64,000 nt of DNA, taken from Arthrobacter_B citreus. Lineage in GTDB: Bacteria; Actinomycetota; Actinomycetes; Actinomycetales; Micrococcaceae. The DNA is taken from the NCBI RefSeq assembly GCF_042429235.1, contig NZ_JBHMBA010000004.1. One strand, given 5' to 3'. A model generated the notes under the pieces. That model ran no database searches. It saw only the letters and a program-made list of their open reading frames with translations, and had not been told where the DNA came from. This document shows, piece by piece, positions 25,965 through 34,478 of the stretch (the stretch's first letter is position 1; each line of letters opens with the position of its first letter). The translations under genes and the position numbers were made by a program.

Positions 25965-26002
25965 CCGACAGTACCGCCGGTAATTGCCGGTGGTACTGTC
26001 GG
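25965..26002. terminator. 16-bp hairpin closing the sugar cluster
   Basis: CCGACAGTACCGCCGG (25965-25980) pairs with CCGGTGGTACTGTCGG (25987-26002), with one wobble, around TAATTG. There is no T-tract, so a role as an operator for the following gene is an alternative. Confidence 0.6.
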
Positions 26003-26039
26003 AAAACTGCTTTGAGATGACATGCCGAGAGGACACCCA

Positions 26040-26375
26040 TTGACCACCGAACCCACCGGCCCCGCGAACAATGACGAGGATCCCCTGGGCCCCAGCGCCC
26101 CGCAGCCCGAACCCACCGGCGATCCGCGCCGTCCCGGTTCCTCGGCGGACAGCGCCGGTAATATTCGCGATGCCCAGGGAACGTCTCCGGGCGGAACTGT
26201 TCCGGCCGGGCATTCCGGCGGCACCAAAAATGCAGGCGGTGCCAAGGATGCGGGCCGCTCCAATGATGCAGGCAGCGCCAAAGATGCAGGCAGCCCCGAG
26301 GATTCGCGGGCTCACGGCAGCCGGGGGTCAGCGCCCGAGGATGCCTTGAACGAGCCGGAGTCCGCCGACGGATAA
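26040..26375 (+). CDS. disordered low-complexity protein with KDAG repeats
   Basis: The 111-residue product is nearly free of hydrophobic residues and rich in Gly, Ala, Pro, Ser, Asp. Its centre repeats a six-residue theme (GGTKNA, GGAKDA, GRSNDA, GSAKDA, GSPEDS). The TTG start at 26040 is chosen because AGAGGA lies 6 nt upstream; ATG 26022 would place that sequence inside the gene. It is likely an intrinsically disordered protein of unknown role. Alternatively the frame is kept open by the repeats alone. It ends 6 nt before the convergent tex gene. Confidence 0.55.
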   Translation: MTTEPTGPANNDEDPLGPSAPQPEPTGDPRRPGSSADSAGNIRDAQGTSPGGTVPAGHSGGTKNAGGAKDAGRSNDAGSAKDAGSPEDSRAHGSRGSAPEDALNEPESADG

Positions 26376-26381
26376 GCTCCC

Positions 26382-28859
26382 CTAGGCCAGCCCTGCCCGG
26401 CGCAGCGCGTCTGCCATCGGCCCGTGGGCCGGGGCCGCAGCCGGCGGCCGCCGGCGGTTGTTGCCCGGTGCCGGAGTGCCCGCTTTGGCACTGCGGGCAG
26501 GAGTGGACCCCTTGCCGGCACTCTTTGCCTCGGCGCCCTTTGATGGCGGGTTCTTTCCTGAGCCCTGTCCGTTGTTCCGGCGTTCGTTTCGCGGCATCCG
26601 CGGCCCCCGTGAACCGGCTCCGTCGTCGTCCAGGCGGAGCGTGAGGGAAATGCGCTTGCGTTCCGGATCAGCCTCCAGCACCCGAACTTTGACCACCTGC
26701 CCGGACTTCACGACGTCGCGCGGGTCCGAGATAAACGTGCTGGACATGGCGGAAATGTGCACCAGCCCGTCCTGGTGCACGCCCACATCCACGAAAGCCC
26801 CGAAGGCCGCCACGTTGGTGACCACCCCATCCAGCACCATGCCGGCGCGGAGGTCGCTGATTTTTTCGACCCCTTCGGAGAAGGTTGCCGTGCGGAAAGC
26901 CGGACGGGGGTCACGGCCGGGTTTGCGCAGTTCAGCCACGATGTCCAGGATTGTCGGCAGCCCGGCGGATTCGTCCACGAAGGCTGACGGTTCCAGGTTC
27001 TCCAGCGACGCGCCAGCCGGACTCATCTCGGCTCCGGCTGCAGCAAGGATGCGGCGGGCAATGCCGTAGGACTCCGGGTGCACGCTTGATGCGTCCAGCG
27101 GCTCGGAACCTGACGTTACCCGCAGGAAGCCGGCGCACTGCTCAAAGGCCTTGGCGCCGAGGCGGGGCACCTTCTTGAGGTCCGCACGCCGGGCGAAAGG
27201 ACCGAACTCGTTGCGGAACGCCACAATGTTTTCGCTCAACAGCGGACCGACGCCGGCAACCCGGGTCAGCAGCGCCGGCGACGCCGTGTTGACGTCCACG
27301 CCCACGGCGTTGACGCAGTCCTCAATCACGGCGTTCAGAGACCGTTCCAGCTTGGCCGCTCCGACGTCGTGCTGGTACTGCCCCACCCCGATCGACTTGG
27401 GATCGATCTTCACCAGCTCCGCCAGCGGATCCTGCAGCCGGCGGGCGATGGACACCGCGCCGCGTAGTGATACATCCATGCCCGGGAGTTCGGCCGAGGC
27501 CAGGGCAGACGCCGAGTAGACCGACGCACCGGCTTCGGAGACCACGAGTTTCTGCAGGCCCGCCTGTGGCAGCATCCGGATCAGTTCGGTGGCCAGTTTG
27601 TCGGTTTCGCGCGACGCCGTGCCGTTGCCAATCGCAATAAGATCCACGCCATGCTCCTGGACCAGAGCGGCCAGCCGGCTCAGCGCTTCATCCCATTTCC
27701 GCACAGGTGCGTGCGGATAAATGGTGTCCGTGGCCACCGGCTGTCCGGTGCCGTCCACAACGGCCACCTTAACACCGGTGCGCAGGCCCGGGTCCAGGCC
27801 CAGTGTTGCCCGGTTGCCGGCCGGGGCGGCCAGCAGGACATCCCGGAGATTCGCGGCGAACACCCGGACTGCCTCTTCTTCGGCCGCGGTGAACAGCCGC
27901 ACCCGGAGATCGACGGAGAGCTTGGCCAGGATCCGCCGCCACGCGAGTTGTGCGGTCTGCAGCAGCCAGGCATCCGCGGGCCGGCCGCGGTCGTTGATGC
28001 CGAGGCTTGCTGCCACGGCCCGTTCGTATTTCTGCCGTGCGGCGGCGAGCGCCTCGGCGTCAGCCGGGTCCGCCTCCGCCAGGTCCAGGTCCAGGATGCC
28101 TTCCTTCTCTCCGCGCAGCAGGGCCAGGACGCGGTGGGACGGCATCCCCGACGGCGACTGGGCAAAGTCAAAGTAATCGGCGAACTTCTGGCCTTCGGCC
28201 TCCTTGCCCGCTTTGACCCGCGAACGCATCCGGCCCTGTTTCCACAGCCGCTCGCGCTGCTCGGTGAGCAGGTCGGCGTCCTGCCCCGCCCGTTCAATCA
28301 GGATGGCGCGTGCTCCGGCGAGCGCCTCGGCGGCATCCGGAACGGCGTCGCTTCGGTATCCGGCAGCGGCGCGCTCCGGGTCCAGCTGCGGGTTGGCCAG
28401 CAGTGATTCGGCGAGCGGCTCCAAGCCGGCTTCACGGGCAATCTGGGCTTTGGTCCGCCGCTTGGTTTTGTAGGGCAGGTAAATGTCCTCGAGCCGGGAT
28501 TTGGTCTCGGCGGCCTCGAGTGCCGCTTCCAGTGCCGGAGTCAGCTTGCCCTGGCCGTCAATGGCGTCACGGACCGCTGCCCGCCGTTCCTCCAGTTCGC
28601 GCAGGTACCGCAGCCGGTCGTCGAGTTCACGCAGCTGCGTATCGTCGAGCGTGCCCGTGGCTTCCTTGCGGTAGCGGGCAATAAACGGGACCGTGGAGCC
28701 GGCGTCCAGCAGATCGACGGCGGCACGCACCTGCCACACTGCCACCCCGAGCTCCGCTGCAATCAAAGCGCAGACACGTTCGGTGGCCGTATTGGCCGGC
28801 TTGATGGCGGACTTTGGTTCGGGCTTTGATTTCTGGGGCTGTACCGGGGGAAGACTCAC
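26382..28859 (-). CDS. tex: Tex-family RNA-binding transcription accessory protein
   Basis: The 825-residue protein has the Tex order: an N-terminal helical region (LRELDDRLRYLRELEERR), the YqgF/RNase-H-like fold (LGLDPGLRTGVKVAVVDGTG near residue 350), helix-hairpin-helix repeats (VAGVGPLLSENIVAFRNEFG), and an S1 RNA-binding domain (GMVLDGVVTNVAAFGAFVDV near 680). A disordered Arg/Lys/Pro tail ends it. Tex binds RNA and affects transcription and stress tolerance. The start is GTG 28859 with a weak ribosome-binding site; the first 20 residues are low complexity. Confidence 0.95.
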   Translation of the reverse strand: MSLPPVQPQKSKPEPKSAIKPANTATERVCALIAAELGVAVWQVRAAVDLLDAGSTVPFIARYRKEATGTLDDTQLRELDDRLRYLRELEERRAAVRDAIDGQGKLTPALEAALEAAETKSRLEDIYLPYKTKRRTKAQIAREAGLEPLAESLLANPQLDPERAAAGYRSDAVPDAAEALAGARAILIERAGQDADLLTEQRERLWKQGRMRSRVKAGKEAEGQKFADYFDFAQSPSGMPSHRVLALLRGEKEGILDLDLAEADPADAEALAAARQKYERAVAASLGINDRGRPADAWLLQTAQLAWRRILAKLSVDLRVRLFTAAEEEAVRVFAANLRDVLLAAPAGNRATLGLDPGLRTGVKVAVVDGTGQPVATDTIYPHAPVRKWDEALSRLAALVQEHGVDLIAIGNGTASRETDKLATELIRMLPQAGLQKLVVSEAGASVYSASALASAELPGMDVSLRGAVSIARRLQDPLAELVKIDPKSIGVGQYQHDVGAAKLERSLNAVIEDCVNAVGVDVNTASPALLTRVAGVGPLLSENIVAFRNEFGPFARRADLKKVPRLGAKAFEQCAGFLRVTSGSEPLDASSVHPESYGIARRILAAAGAEMSPAGASLENLEPSAFVDESAGLPTILDIVAELRKPGRDPRPAFRTATFSEGVEKISDLRAGMVLDGVVTNVAAFGAFVDVGVHQDGLVHISAMSSTFISDPRDVVKSGQVVKVRVLEADPERKRISLTLRLDDDGAGSRGPRMPRNERRNNGQGSGKNPPSKGAEAKSAGKGSTPARSAKAGTPAPGNNRRRPPAAAPAHGPMADALRRAGLA

Positions 28860-28873
28860 CCGGCCATTGTTCC

Positions 28874-29155
28874 CTATCTCCTGTGGGTGCGGTCAACTGT
28901 GCCCACACCTTCGGCGCTGCTCAGCCCGCCGTCGTCGTCAGCGTCCCCATCGCCTGGTTCCCAGCGCAGCAAGTCGCCGGGCTGGCACTCCAGCACCTCA
29001 CAAAGCGCAGCCAGCGTGGTGAACCGGACGGCTTTGGCACGGCCGTTCTTCAGGACCGCCAGGTTGGCCGGGGTGATGCCGATCCTTTCGGCCAGCACAC
29101 CCACCGGCATTTTGCGCTTGGCAACCATGACGTCAATGTCCACGACGATGGGCAT
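28874..29155 (-). CDS. XRE-family helix-turn-helix regulator (YozG-like)
   Basis: The 93-residue protein is one HTH domain: MVAKRKMPVGVLAERIGITP, NLAVLKNGRAKAVRFTTLAA and LCEVLECQPGDLL, the compact Cro/C1 form that pairs with DUF2975 membrane proteins. GAGG lies 7 nt before ATG 29155, inside the end of the upstream DUF2975 gene, and the two overlap by 1 nt (TGATG). An acidic tail follows. It probably regulates its own two-gene operon, perhaps under sensing by the membrane partner. Confidence 0.85.
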   Translation of the reverse strand: MPIVVDIDVMVAKRKMPVGVLAERIGITPANLAVLKNGRAKAVRFTTLAALCEVLECQPGDLLRWEPGDGDADDDGGLSSAEGVGTVDRTHRR

Positions 29156-29652
29156 CAAATCACCTCGTTCAGCTCGGTGCGCAGGTGGGACGCTTCAGCG
29201 TCGATCGCCACAGCCTGGGCGAGCAGGGCCCTCAGCACCAGGACAATCAGGGCAACACCGGCAACCGCCACCCCTGCCCCGCCAATCAGCAGTACGACGC
29301 CGGGAGCAACGCCTTCGCCCGGGGCCAGGACTGCGCCGAGTCCAAACAACAGCAGTGCAGCGGCGGAAACGGCCACGATGACAACATCGACGTAGCGGAA
29401 CGCCGCCGTCGAAAAGACGGTTCCCCGGCGCGCCATGGTGAGCAGGCACCAGACACACACCAGAACGACCTGCACGGCAATGAGCCCCAGGACAACGATC
29501 ACGCTCACCGGAAGACGCACGGCCTCGGCAGCCGGACCCGCTTCGCTCAGGTCACTGGCGAGCAGCGGCACCATGACGGCCTGCACAAACAGTGTTCCGG
29601 CCAGCACCACCGCCAGCACGATGCGCAGCGCGAGGATGGTCAGTTTTCCCAT
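29155..29652 (-). CDS. DUF2975 membrane protein
   Basis: The 165-residue protein has four membrane segments with the DUF2975 spacing, including VMVPLLASDLSE after the first and RRGTVFSTAAFRYVDVVIVA in the loop before the third. ATG 29652 has GGAGAG just upstream; the longer frame to 29757 has no family similarity. It is translationally linked to the XRE gene. The function of DUF2975/XRE pairs is not settled; membrane sensing feeding a regulator is an inference. Confidence 0.85.
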   Translation of the reverse strand: MGKLTILALRIVLAVVLAGTLFVQAVMVPLLASDLSEAGPAAEAVRLPVSVIVVLGLIAVQVVLVCVWCLLTMARRGTVFSTAAFRYVDVVIVAVSAAALLLFGLGAVLAPGEGVAPGVVLLIGGAGVAVAGVALIVLVLRALLAQAVAIDAEASHLRTELNEVI

Positions 29653-29940
29653 GACGCTCTCCATTTCCCGATACTTTCCGGTACCCGCCGACCGGGCCAA
29701 TCCACGCCACCGAATGAGCAACAGGAAAAACCTATCGATAATCGAGAGAAACAGCAAGGGGCTTCGGTTACTTTCATTCCGCGTTCGGCCTGGGCCTTGG
29801 CCTCACCGAACGCATCGCGTTTGACTCCCTGAACCTGTGGGGCGTTGGAACAGCGCTGCTCCTGCTGCGGCCCCACCGGTCACGGCCTGGCCAGGCGACG
29901 CCGCCGGTTTCGGATGCGGCACCGGACGCCGCCTTCGGAA

Positions 29941-30237
29941 TCAGAGGTCATCAGTTGAAAACACCCGGCGCCGGGCACTGAGCAGCTCCGTTTCGGGGCG
30001 GGCTGCCACCAGTCGTTCGACGGCGTCCAGCACCTCCCCGATATGCCCGCCGGACGCTGACACCAGCCCCACGCCTATTTCCGCCCGCCGGTGCAGTTCC
30101 GGCTCACCGGTTTCCGCCACGGACACCTCATATTTGCGCCGAATTTCGGCAATGATCGGACGGATGACGGACCGCTTTACCTTTAGCGAGTGCACGTCTC
30201 CCAAGAGCAGGTCGAATTCAACAGTGCCTATCCACAT
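29941..30237 (-). CDS. DUF503 / YlxP-like protein
   Basis: The 98-residue protein matches DUF503: MWIGTVEFDLLLGDVHSLKV, then KRSVIRPIIAEIRRKYEVSV and the strand GVGLVSASGGHIGEVLDAVE. YlxP proteins sit in nusA-infB-rbfA operons in many bacteria and are linked to ribosome maturation; here the gene is isolated. A much longer frame continues upstream to 31827, but it is antisense to the DUF2243 and CtaG genes and is discarded. ATG 30237 is preceded by GGGG. Confidence 0.85.
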   Translation of the reverse strand: MWIGTVEFDLLLGDVHSLKVKRSVIRPIIAEIRRKYEVSVAETGEPELHRRAEIGVGLVSASGGHIGEVLDAVERLVAARPETELLSARRRVFSTDDL

Positions 30238-30366
30238 GGCCCCATGGTGGTACACCGCGCGTTTCCACGCCAGCCGCGGATGAGTGCCCTCACCTGCATG
30301 TTCCAGGCCCTCGCGGCCGCCGCCCGCCCCGTGCACTCCCCGCGGCGACAGTGCTATCTTCTCTGG

Positions 30367-30843
30367 ATGAGCACGTCCAGCAGATCCCCTGTCCGTCCCC
30401 GGCGCCGCAATCTTCTCTCCGGAGTATTGGTGGGAATCGGGATCGCGGCCTTCGTCGACGAAGTCGTTTTTCACCAGCTGCTGCAGTGGCACCACTTCTA
30501 CGACAAGTCCACCACCGCCGTCGGACTCTTTTCCGACGGCCTGTTTCATGCCTTCGGCTGGTTTGCCGTAGTGGCGGGCCTCTTCCTCTTTGCTGATCTG
30601 CGCCGGCGGGCCATCCTGCTGCCGGCCCGCTGGGTGGGATCCGTCCTGCTCGGCGCCGGTGCCTTTCAGCTCTATGACGGAACGGTCCAGCACAAACTGA
30701 TGGGCCTGCACCAGATCCGCTACAACGTGCCGCTGCTGCCCTATGACCTGCTGTGGAATGCCACCGCCGTCCTGATGATCCTCGCCGGGGCGGTTCTGCT
30801 GCACCGGACCCGGCGCGACGCGGCAGCGCCCGCCGGAGCCTAA
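30367..30843 (+). CDS. DUF2243 membrane protein
   Basis: The 158-residue protein has four membrane segments with the DUF2243 signature GIAAFVDEVVFHQLLQWHHF and DGTVQHKLMGLHQIR, both His-rich and at the membrane edge. Its stop is directly followed by the CtaG-like start, a pairing found in other actinobacteria and proteobacteria. The conserved His suggest metal or heme handling in connection with the oxidase assembly factor; that is inference. Confidence 0.85.
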   Translation: MSTSSRSPVRPRRRNLLSGVLVGIGIAAFVDEVVFHQLLQWHHFYDKSTTAVGLFSDGLFHAFGWFAVVAGLFLFADLRRRAILLPARWVGSVLLGAGAFQLYDGTVQHKLMGLHQIRYNVPLLPYDLLWNATAVLMILAGAVLLHRTRRDAAAPAGA

Positions 30844-31626
30844 GTGCACGGCCACGGAGAGGGAGGCTTCGGCGCCGAGCTGGTGTTCCTGATCCCGGCC
30901 GCTGTGGCTGTTGCGGCTTATTGGGCCGGGGCCCTGTCGTCCCGGTCCCGCGGCTGGCCTCTGCGCCGGGCATTTCTTTTCACGGCTGGAGTCGGCGCGG
31001 CCCTCGCGACCGTGCTGAACCCGCTGGCCACCCTCAGCCACCGGGATTTCGCCGTCACGGCCATCGCCCATGTGCTGGCCGGAATGCTGGGGCCGCTCCT
31101 GCTGGTGCTCTCCCGTCCGGTATCGCTGGCGCTGCGGACGCTCGATGTGGTGCCGGCACGTCGGCTGGCCGGAGTGCTGCGCAGCCGGCCGCTGCGGGTT
31201 CTCACGTTTCCCCTCACGGCTGCGGCACTGAACATCGGCGGGATGGTGGTGATGTTCCGCACCGGAGTGTTTACCGCCATGCAGAACTCCCAGCCCGTCC
31301 ACTGGCTGGTGACCTTTCATCTGGTGGTGGCCGGATACCTGTACACCGCGGTGCTGGTGGGCCGGGATCCCATGCCGCACCGCGCTGGTTTCGGTTTCCG
31401 GGCCGCCGTCCTGATCGGTGTGACCGCCGGTCACAATATCCTCGCCAAAACCCTCTATGCACAGCCGCCGCCCGGGGTGCCGCAGGATGCGGGGGAAACC
31501 GGTGCGATGATCCTCTATTACGGCGGCGGCGGCGTGGAACTGGCCGTGGTGGTCCTGCTGTGCCGGCAGTGGTACGTCTCGACCCGGCCACGCGGGCCTG
31601 TCCCCTCCCTGGAGTATCCTAAGTAG
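30844..31626 (+). CDS. CtaG-family (caa3 type) cytochrome c oxidase assembly protein
   Basis: The 260-residue protein has about seven membrane segments and the family's histidines in LSHRDFAVTAIAHVLAGMLG, QPVHWLVTFHLVVAGYLY and AGHNILAKTL. The caa3_CtaG family is needed for copper insertion into cytochrome c oxidase. It starts with GTG immediately after the DUF2243 stop and is therefore cotranslated. A 49-nt gap leads to recQ. Confidence 0.85.
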   Translation: MHGHGEGGFGAELVFLIPAAVAVAAYWAGALSSRSRGWPLRRAFLFTAGVGAALATVLNPLATLSHRDFAVTAIAHVLAGMLGPLLLVLSRPVSLALRTLDVVPARRLAGVLRSRPLRVLTFPLTAAALNIGGMVVMFRTGVFTAMQNSQPVHWLVTFHLVVAGYLYTAVLVGRDPMPHRAGFGFRAAVLIGVTAGHNILAKTLYAQPPPGVPQDAGETGAMILYYGGGGVELAVVVLLCRQWYVSTRPRGPVPSLEYPK

Positions 31627-31675
31627 GCTTATTACTTGCGGCCGAGGTGAGGGCCGCCGCACGACAAGGGGTTCC

Positions 31676-33361
31676 ATGAGCATCACCCGCCAAGACCTGT
31701 TGAAGACCGCCGCCGATATGTTCGGCTGGGACACATTCCGGGACGGACAGCTGGAAGCGATGGAAGCCGTTACCAGCGGCCGGGACGCCCTCTGCGTGAT
31801 GCCCACCGGATATGGAAAGTCGGGCATCTACCAGGTGCCTGCGCTGACGCTTCCGGGCGTCGCCGTCGTCGTTTCTCCGCTCATCGCCCTGCAGCGCGAT
31901 CAGGCGGACGCCATCAACGAGGCCGCGGGCTTGGAGCGTGCCTACGTGCTGAACTCCACGCAGGCCCAAGGCTCCATCAATGACGCGTGGGCTGCAGCGC
32001 AAAACCCTGATGAAAAGGTGCGGGCCAAGTTCCTGTTCCTCGCCCCCGAGCAGCTGGCGCGGGAGGAGGTCATGGACCGGCTCCTGGCCCTGGACGTTTC
32101 CCTCCTCGTGATCGACGAGGCGCACTGCGTCTCGTCCTGGGGCCATGATTTCAGGCCCGATTACCTGCAGCTCGGCACCCTGGTCCAGGCTCTGGGGCGC
32201 CCGGTGCTGGCCCTCACCGCCACGGCCGCGCCTCCGGTCCGCAGCGAAATCCTCACCTCGCTGAACCTGCGGAATCCGCTGGTCCTCGCCCACGGATTCG
32301 ACCGCCCAAATCTGCACCTTGCCGTGCAGACGCATGTCTCCGCTGAGGACAAGCGGCGGGCGGTCCTGGAGTCGGTGCCGGAGCTGCCCGGTCCGGGGCT
32401 GCTGTACGTGGCCACCCGGCGCGAAACGGAGGATTATGCCTCCGGGCTGGTGGAACAGGGCATGCGCGCCGAGTCCTATCATTCCTCCCGGCGAGCCAAG
32501 GACCGCCAGGAGGTGCACCGGAAATTCCTCGACGACGAGGTGGACGTGGTTGCCGCCACCAGCGCCTTCGGCATGGGGATCGATAAGCCAAACGTCCGGT
32601 TTGTGGTGCACGCCGCCATTCCCGATTCCATCGACAGCTACTACCAGGAGATTGGCCGCGGCGGACGCGACGGCGAGCCGGCCCATGCGGTCCTGCATTA
32701 CCGGCCGGAGGACTTGGGGCTGCGCCGGTTTTTTGCCAGCAAGGCCCCGGATGCCGATGGACTGGCGCAGCTGTTCGCCGTCCTGCGGACGCGGGACGGC
32801 GGTGTTACTGCCGCCGAGCTGCGCACCGGGCTGGGCATCAGCTCCCGGAAGCTGGGCGGGTTGCTGAACCTGCTCCGGGAATCGGGCGCCGTCATGGAGG
32901 ACTCCGGCGTGTACCGGGCAGGGACCATGAGCCCGGAGGAAGCCGTTGATGCCGCTGTTGCCTTTGCCCAGCGGCGGGAGCACATCGATCAGTCCCGGGT
33001 GGACATGGCCCGCCAGTATGCCGAGACCACCGGCTGCCGGCGGGAATTCCTGCTGGGCTATTTCGGCGAGCAGCTCGGCGGCCCCTGCGGTAACTGTGAC
33101 AACTGCGAGAAGGCGGCGGCGCAGGGCGAAACCGTCCCCGTGATGCCAGAGCCGGAGCAGGAGCCGGGGGTGCGGCCCTTCCCGCTGCAGTCGCCGGTGG
33201 CGCACAGCGAGTGGGGCCCGGGCATGGTGATGAGTTACGACGACGGCACCGTCACCGTGCTGTTCGAAAGCGAGGGCTACAAGACGCTCTCGGTGGACCT
33301 GGTCCTGGAAAAGGACCTGCTCAGGCCGGCCGGTGCCGTCCCGGAGGAGTCAGGGAACTAA
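31676..33361 (+). CDS. recQ: RecQ-family ATP-dependent DNA helicase
   Basis: The 561-residue helicase has the RecQ motif 0/I region (FRDGQLEAMEA, MPTGYGKSGIYQ), DEAH box with aromatic-rich loop (DEAHCVSSWGHDFRPDY), motif V/VI (SAFGMGIDKPNVRFVVH, QEIGRGGRDGEP) and the zinc-binding Cys set (CRREF, then CGNCDNC). There is no HRDC domain. Instead the C-terminus has a small beta domain (HSEWGPGMVMSYDDGTVTVL) common in actinobacterial RecQ-like proteins. It unwinds DNA 3' to 5' in repair. AAGGGG precedes ATG 31676. Confidence 0.92.
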   Translation: MSITRQDLLKTAADMFGWDTFRDGQLEAMEAVTSGRDALCVMPTGYGKSGIYQVPALTLPGVAVVVSPLIALQRDQADAINEAAGLERAYVLNSTQAQGSINDAWAAAQNPDEKVRAKFLFLAPEQLAREEVMDRLLALDVSLLVIDEAHCVSSWGHDFRPDYLQLGTLVQALGRPVLALTATAAPPVRSEILTSLNLRNPLVLAHGFDRPNLHLAVQTHVSAEDKRRAVLESVPELPGPGLLYVATRRETEDYASGLVEQGMRAESYHSSRRAKDRQEVHRKFLDDEVDVVAATSAFGMGIDKPNVRFVVHAAIPDSIDSYYQEIGRGGRDGEPAHAVLHYRPEDLGLRRFFASKAPDADGLAQLFAVLRTRDGGVTAAELRTGLGISSRKLGGLLNLLRESGAVMEDSGVYRAGTMSPEEAVDAAVAFAQRREHIDQSRVDMARQYAETTGCRREFLLGYFGEQLGGPCGNCDNCEKAAAQGETVPVMPEPEQEPGVRPFPLQSPVAHSEWGPGMVMSYDDGTVTVLFESEGYKTLSVDLVLEKDLLRPAGAVPEESGN

Positions 33362-33453
33362 CTCCCCTGGCTGAAACGGCTTCCCTCACCAGGACTAACT
33401 CCCCTGGCCGAAACGGCTTCCCTCACCAGGACTAACTCCCCTGGCCAGGAACA
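33361..33453 (+). repeat. tandem repeat, 37 bp x 2.5, after recQ
   Basis: Units at 33361-33397 and 33398-33434 differ at one base (actcccctggctgaaac... versus ...gccgaaac). A partial third unit follows. The repeat starts in the last base of the recQ stop codon. Confidence 0.92.
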
Positions 33454-33477
33454 ACTCCCCTCACCAGGTGCCAAGAA

Positions 33478-34386
33478 TCAGGTGCGGGTTTCCGCCGCCA
33501 GGGTTCCATCCACCAGCTGGACGATCATGGAGCAGTCCCTGGAGGACAGTCCGGCATCCACCAGGCGCTGGAACAGCTGCTGGACGTGTTCGCCGATTTC
33601 CAGCGGGGTTCCGGTGTCCCGGGCAGCTGCAATGGCCAGGTTGATGTCCTTGTTGGCCAGTTCGGCGGTAAACGTGGGAGCAAAGTCATTGTTGGAAGCC
33701 GCGGATGCCACGACGCCGGGAATGGGATACCAGGTGCGCAGCGCCCAGCTGTCCCCGGAGGACACCGATGCAATGTTCCAGAACACCTGCTTGTCCAGCC
33801 CGAGGCGGTCGGCGAGGACCGCTCCCTCGGCAGCGCCGGCGAGATTGATGAACAGCATCAGGTTGTTGCAGATTTTGGCGGCCTGCCCCGTGGTTGCCCC
33901 ACCCGTGGGGATGACGTTGCCGGCCATCGGCTCGATGAAAGCGGCGGCATCACGGACGGCATCCGCTTCGCCGCCAACCATGAACGTCAGGGTGCCTGCC
34001 TCGGCGCCGCTGATTCCGCCGGAGACGGGAGCATCGACGAATCGGTAACCGGCGTCAGCGGCAGCGTTGTGCAGTTCCTGGGCCGATTCAACGTCGATGG
34101 TGGACGAGTCCACCAGCAGGGTCCGGGTGTCAGCGGATGCCAGTATCCCGCCATCCCCCAGATACACGGCCCGCGCATGCTCGCCCTTGGGAAGCATGGT
34201 GAAGACGACGTCGGCACCGGACACGGCGTCGGAGATACTGTCCGCCCGCTCCACCCCGCGATCCTGGGCGGCGGTTACGGCCGCCGGATTCACGTCGTAG
34301 CCGCGGACCGTATGCCCGGCCTTCACCAAGTTGGCCGACATGTAGCCGCCCATGTTTCCCAAGCCAATCCATCCCACTGCAGCCAT
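33478..34386 (-). CDS. mmsB: 3-hydroxyisobutyrate dehydrogenase-family enzyme
   Basis: The 302-residue enzyme has the NAD-binding start VGWIGLGNMGGYMSANL, the substrate motif DAPVSGGISGAEAGTLTFMV and the catalytic Lys motif TTGQAAKICNNLML. It oxidises 3-hydroxyisobutyrate or a similar beta-hydroxyacid, usually in valine breakdown. AAGGAGC 6 nt before ATG 34386 sets the start. The MHS-type transporter lies upstream on the same strand with a 92-nt gap and may bring in the substrate. No other valine-pathway gene is in the window, so the exact substrate is open. Confidence 0.85.
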   Translation of the reverse strand: MAAVGWIGLGNMGGYMSANLVKAGHTVRGYDVNPAAVTAAQDRGVERADSISDAVSGADVVFTMLPKGEHARAVYLGDGGILASADTRTLLVDSSTIDVESAQELHNAAADAGYRFVDAPVSGGISGAEAGTLTFMVGGEADAVRDAAAFIEPMAGNVIPTGGATTGQAAKICNNLMLFINLAGAAEGAVLADRLGLDKQVFWNIASVSSGDSWALRTWYPIPGVVASAASNNDFAPTFTAELANKDINLAIAAARDTGTPLEIGEHVQQLFQRLVDAGLSSRDCSMIVQLVDGTLAAETRT

Positions 34387-34478
34387 GATCGAGCTCCTTT
34401 GCTTGTCCGGCACCTGCGTGGTGCAGGGTGCGAAAAAATCAGAATGGCACTGCGCCGAAGTGCTTTCAGCGGTGCCCG

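Noticed and set aside
29763..29981. Open frame on the plus strand reading like a membrane-protein tail (HSAFGLGLGLTERIAF, NLWGVGTALLLL)
   Set aside because: There is no start codon after the upstream TAA, no family could be named, and its end overlaps the well-supported DUF503 gene. It may be a remnant, but it cannot be shown.
30238..31827. Very long minus-strand frame continuing upstream of DUF503
   Set aside because: It is antisense to DUF2243 and CtaG, is rich in Gly/His/Gln/Arg as expected of a GC-rich shadow frame, and has no domain.
31619..33205. 528-residue minus-strand frame opposite recQ
   Set aside because: The complement of recQ carries every helicase motif. This frame has none and is a shadow.
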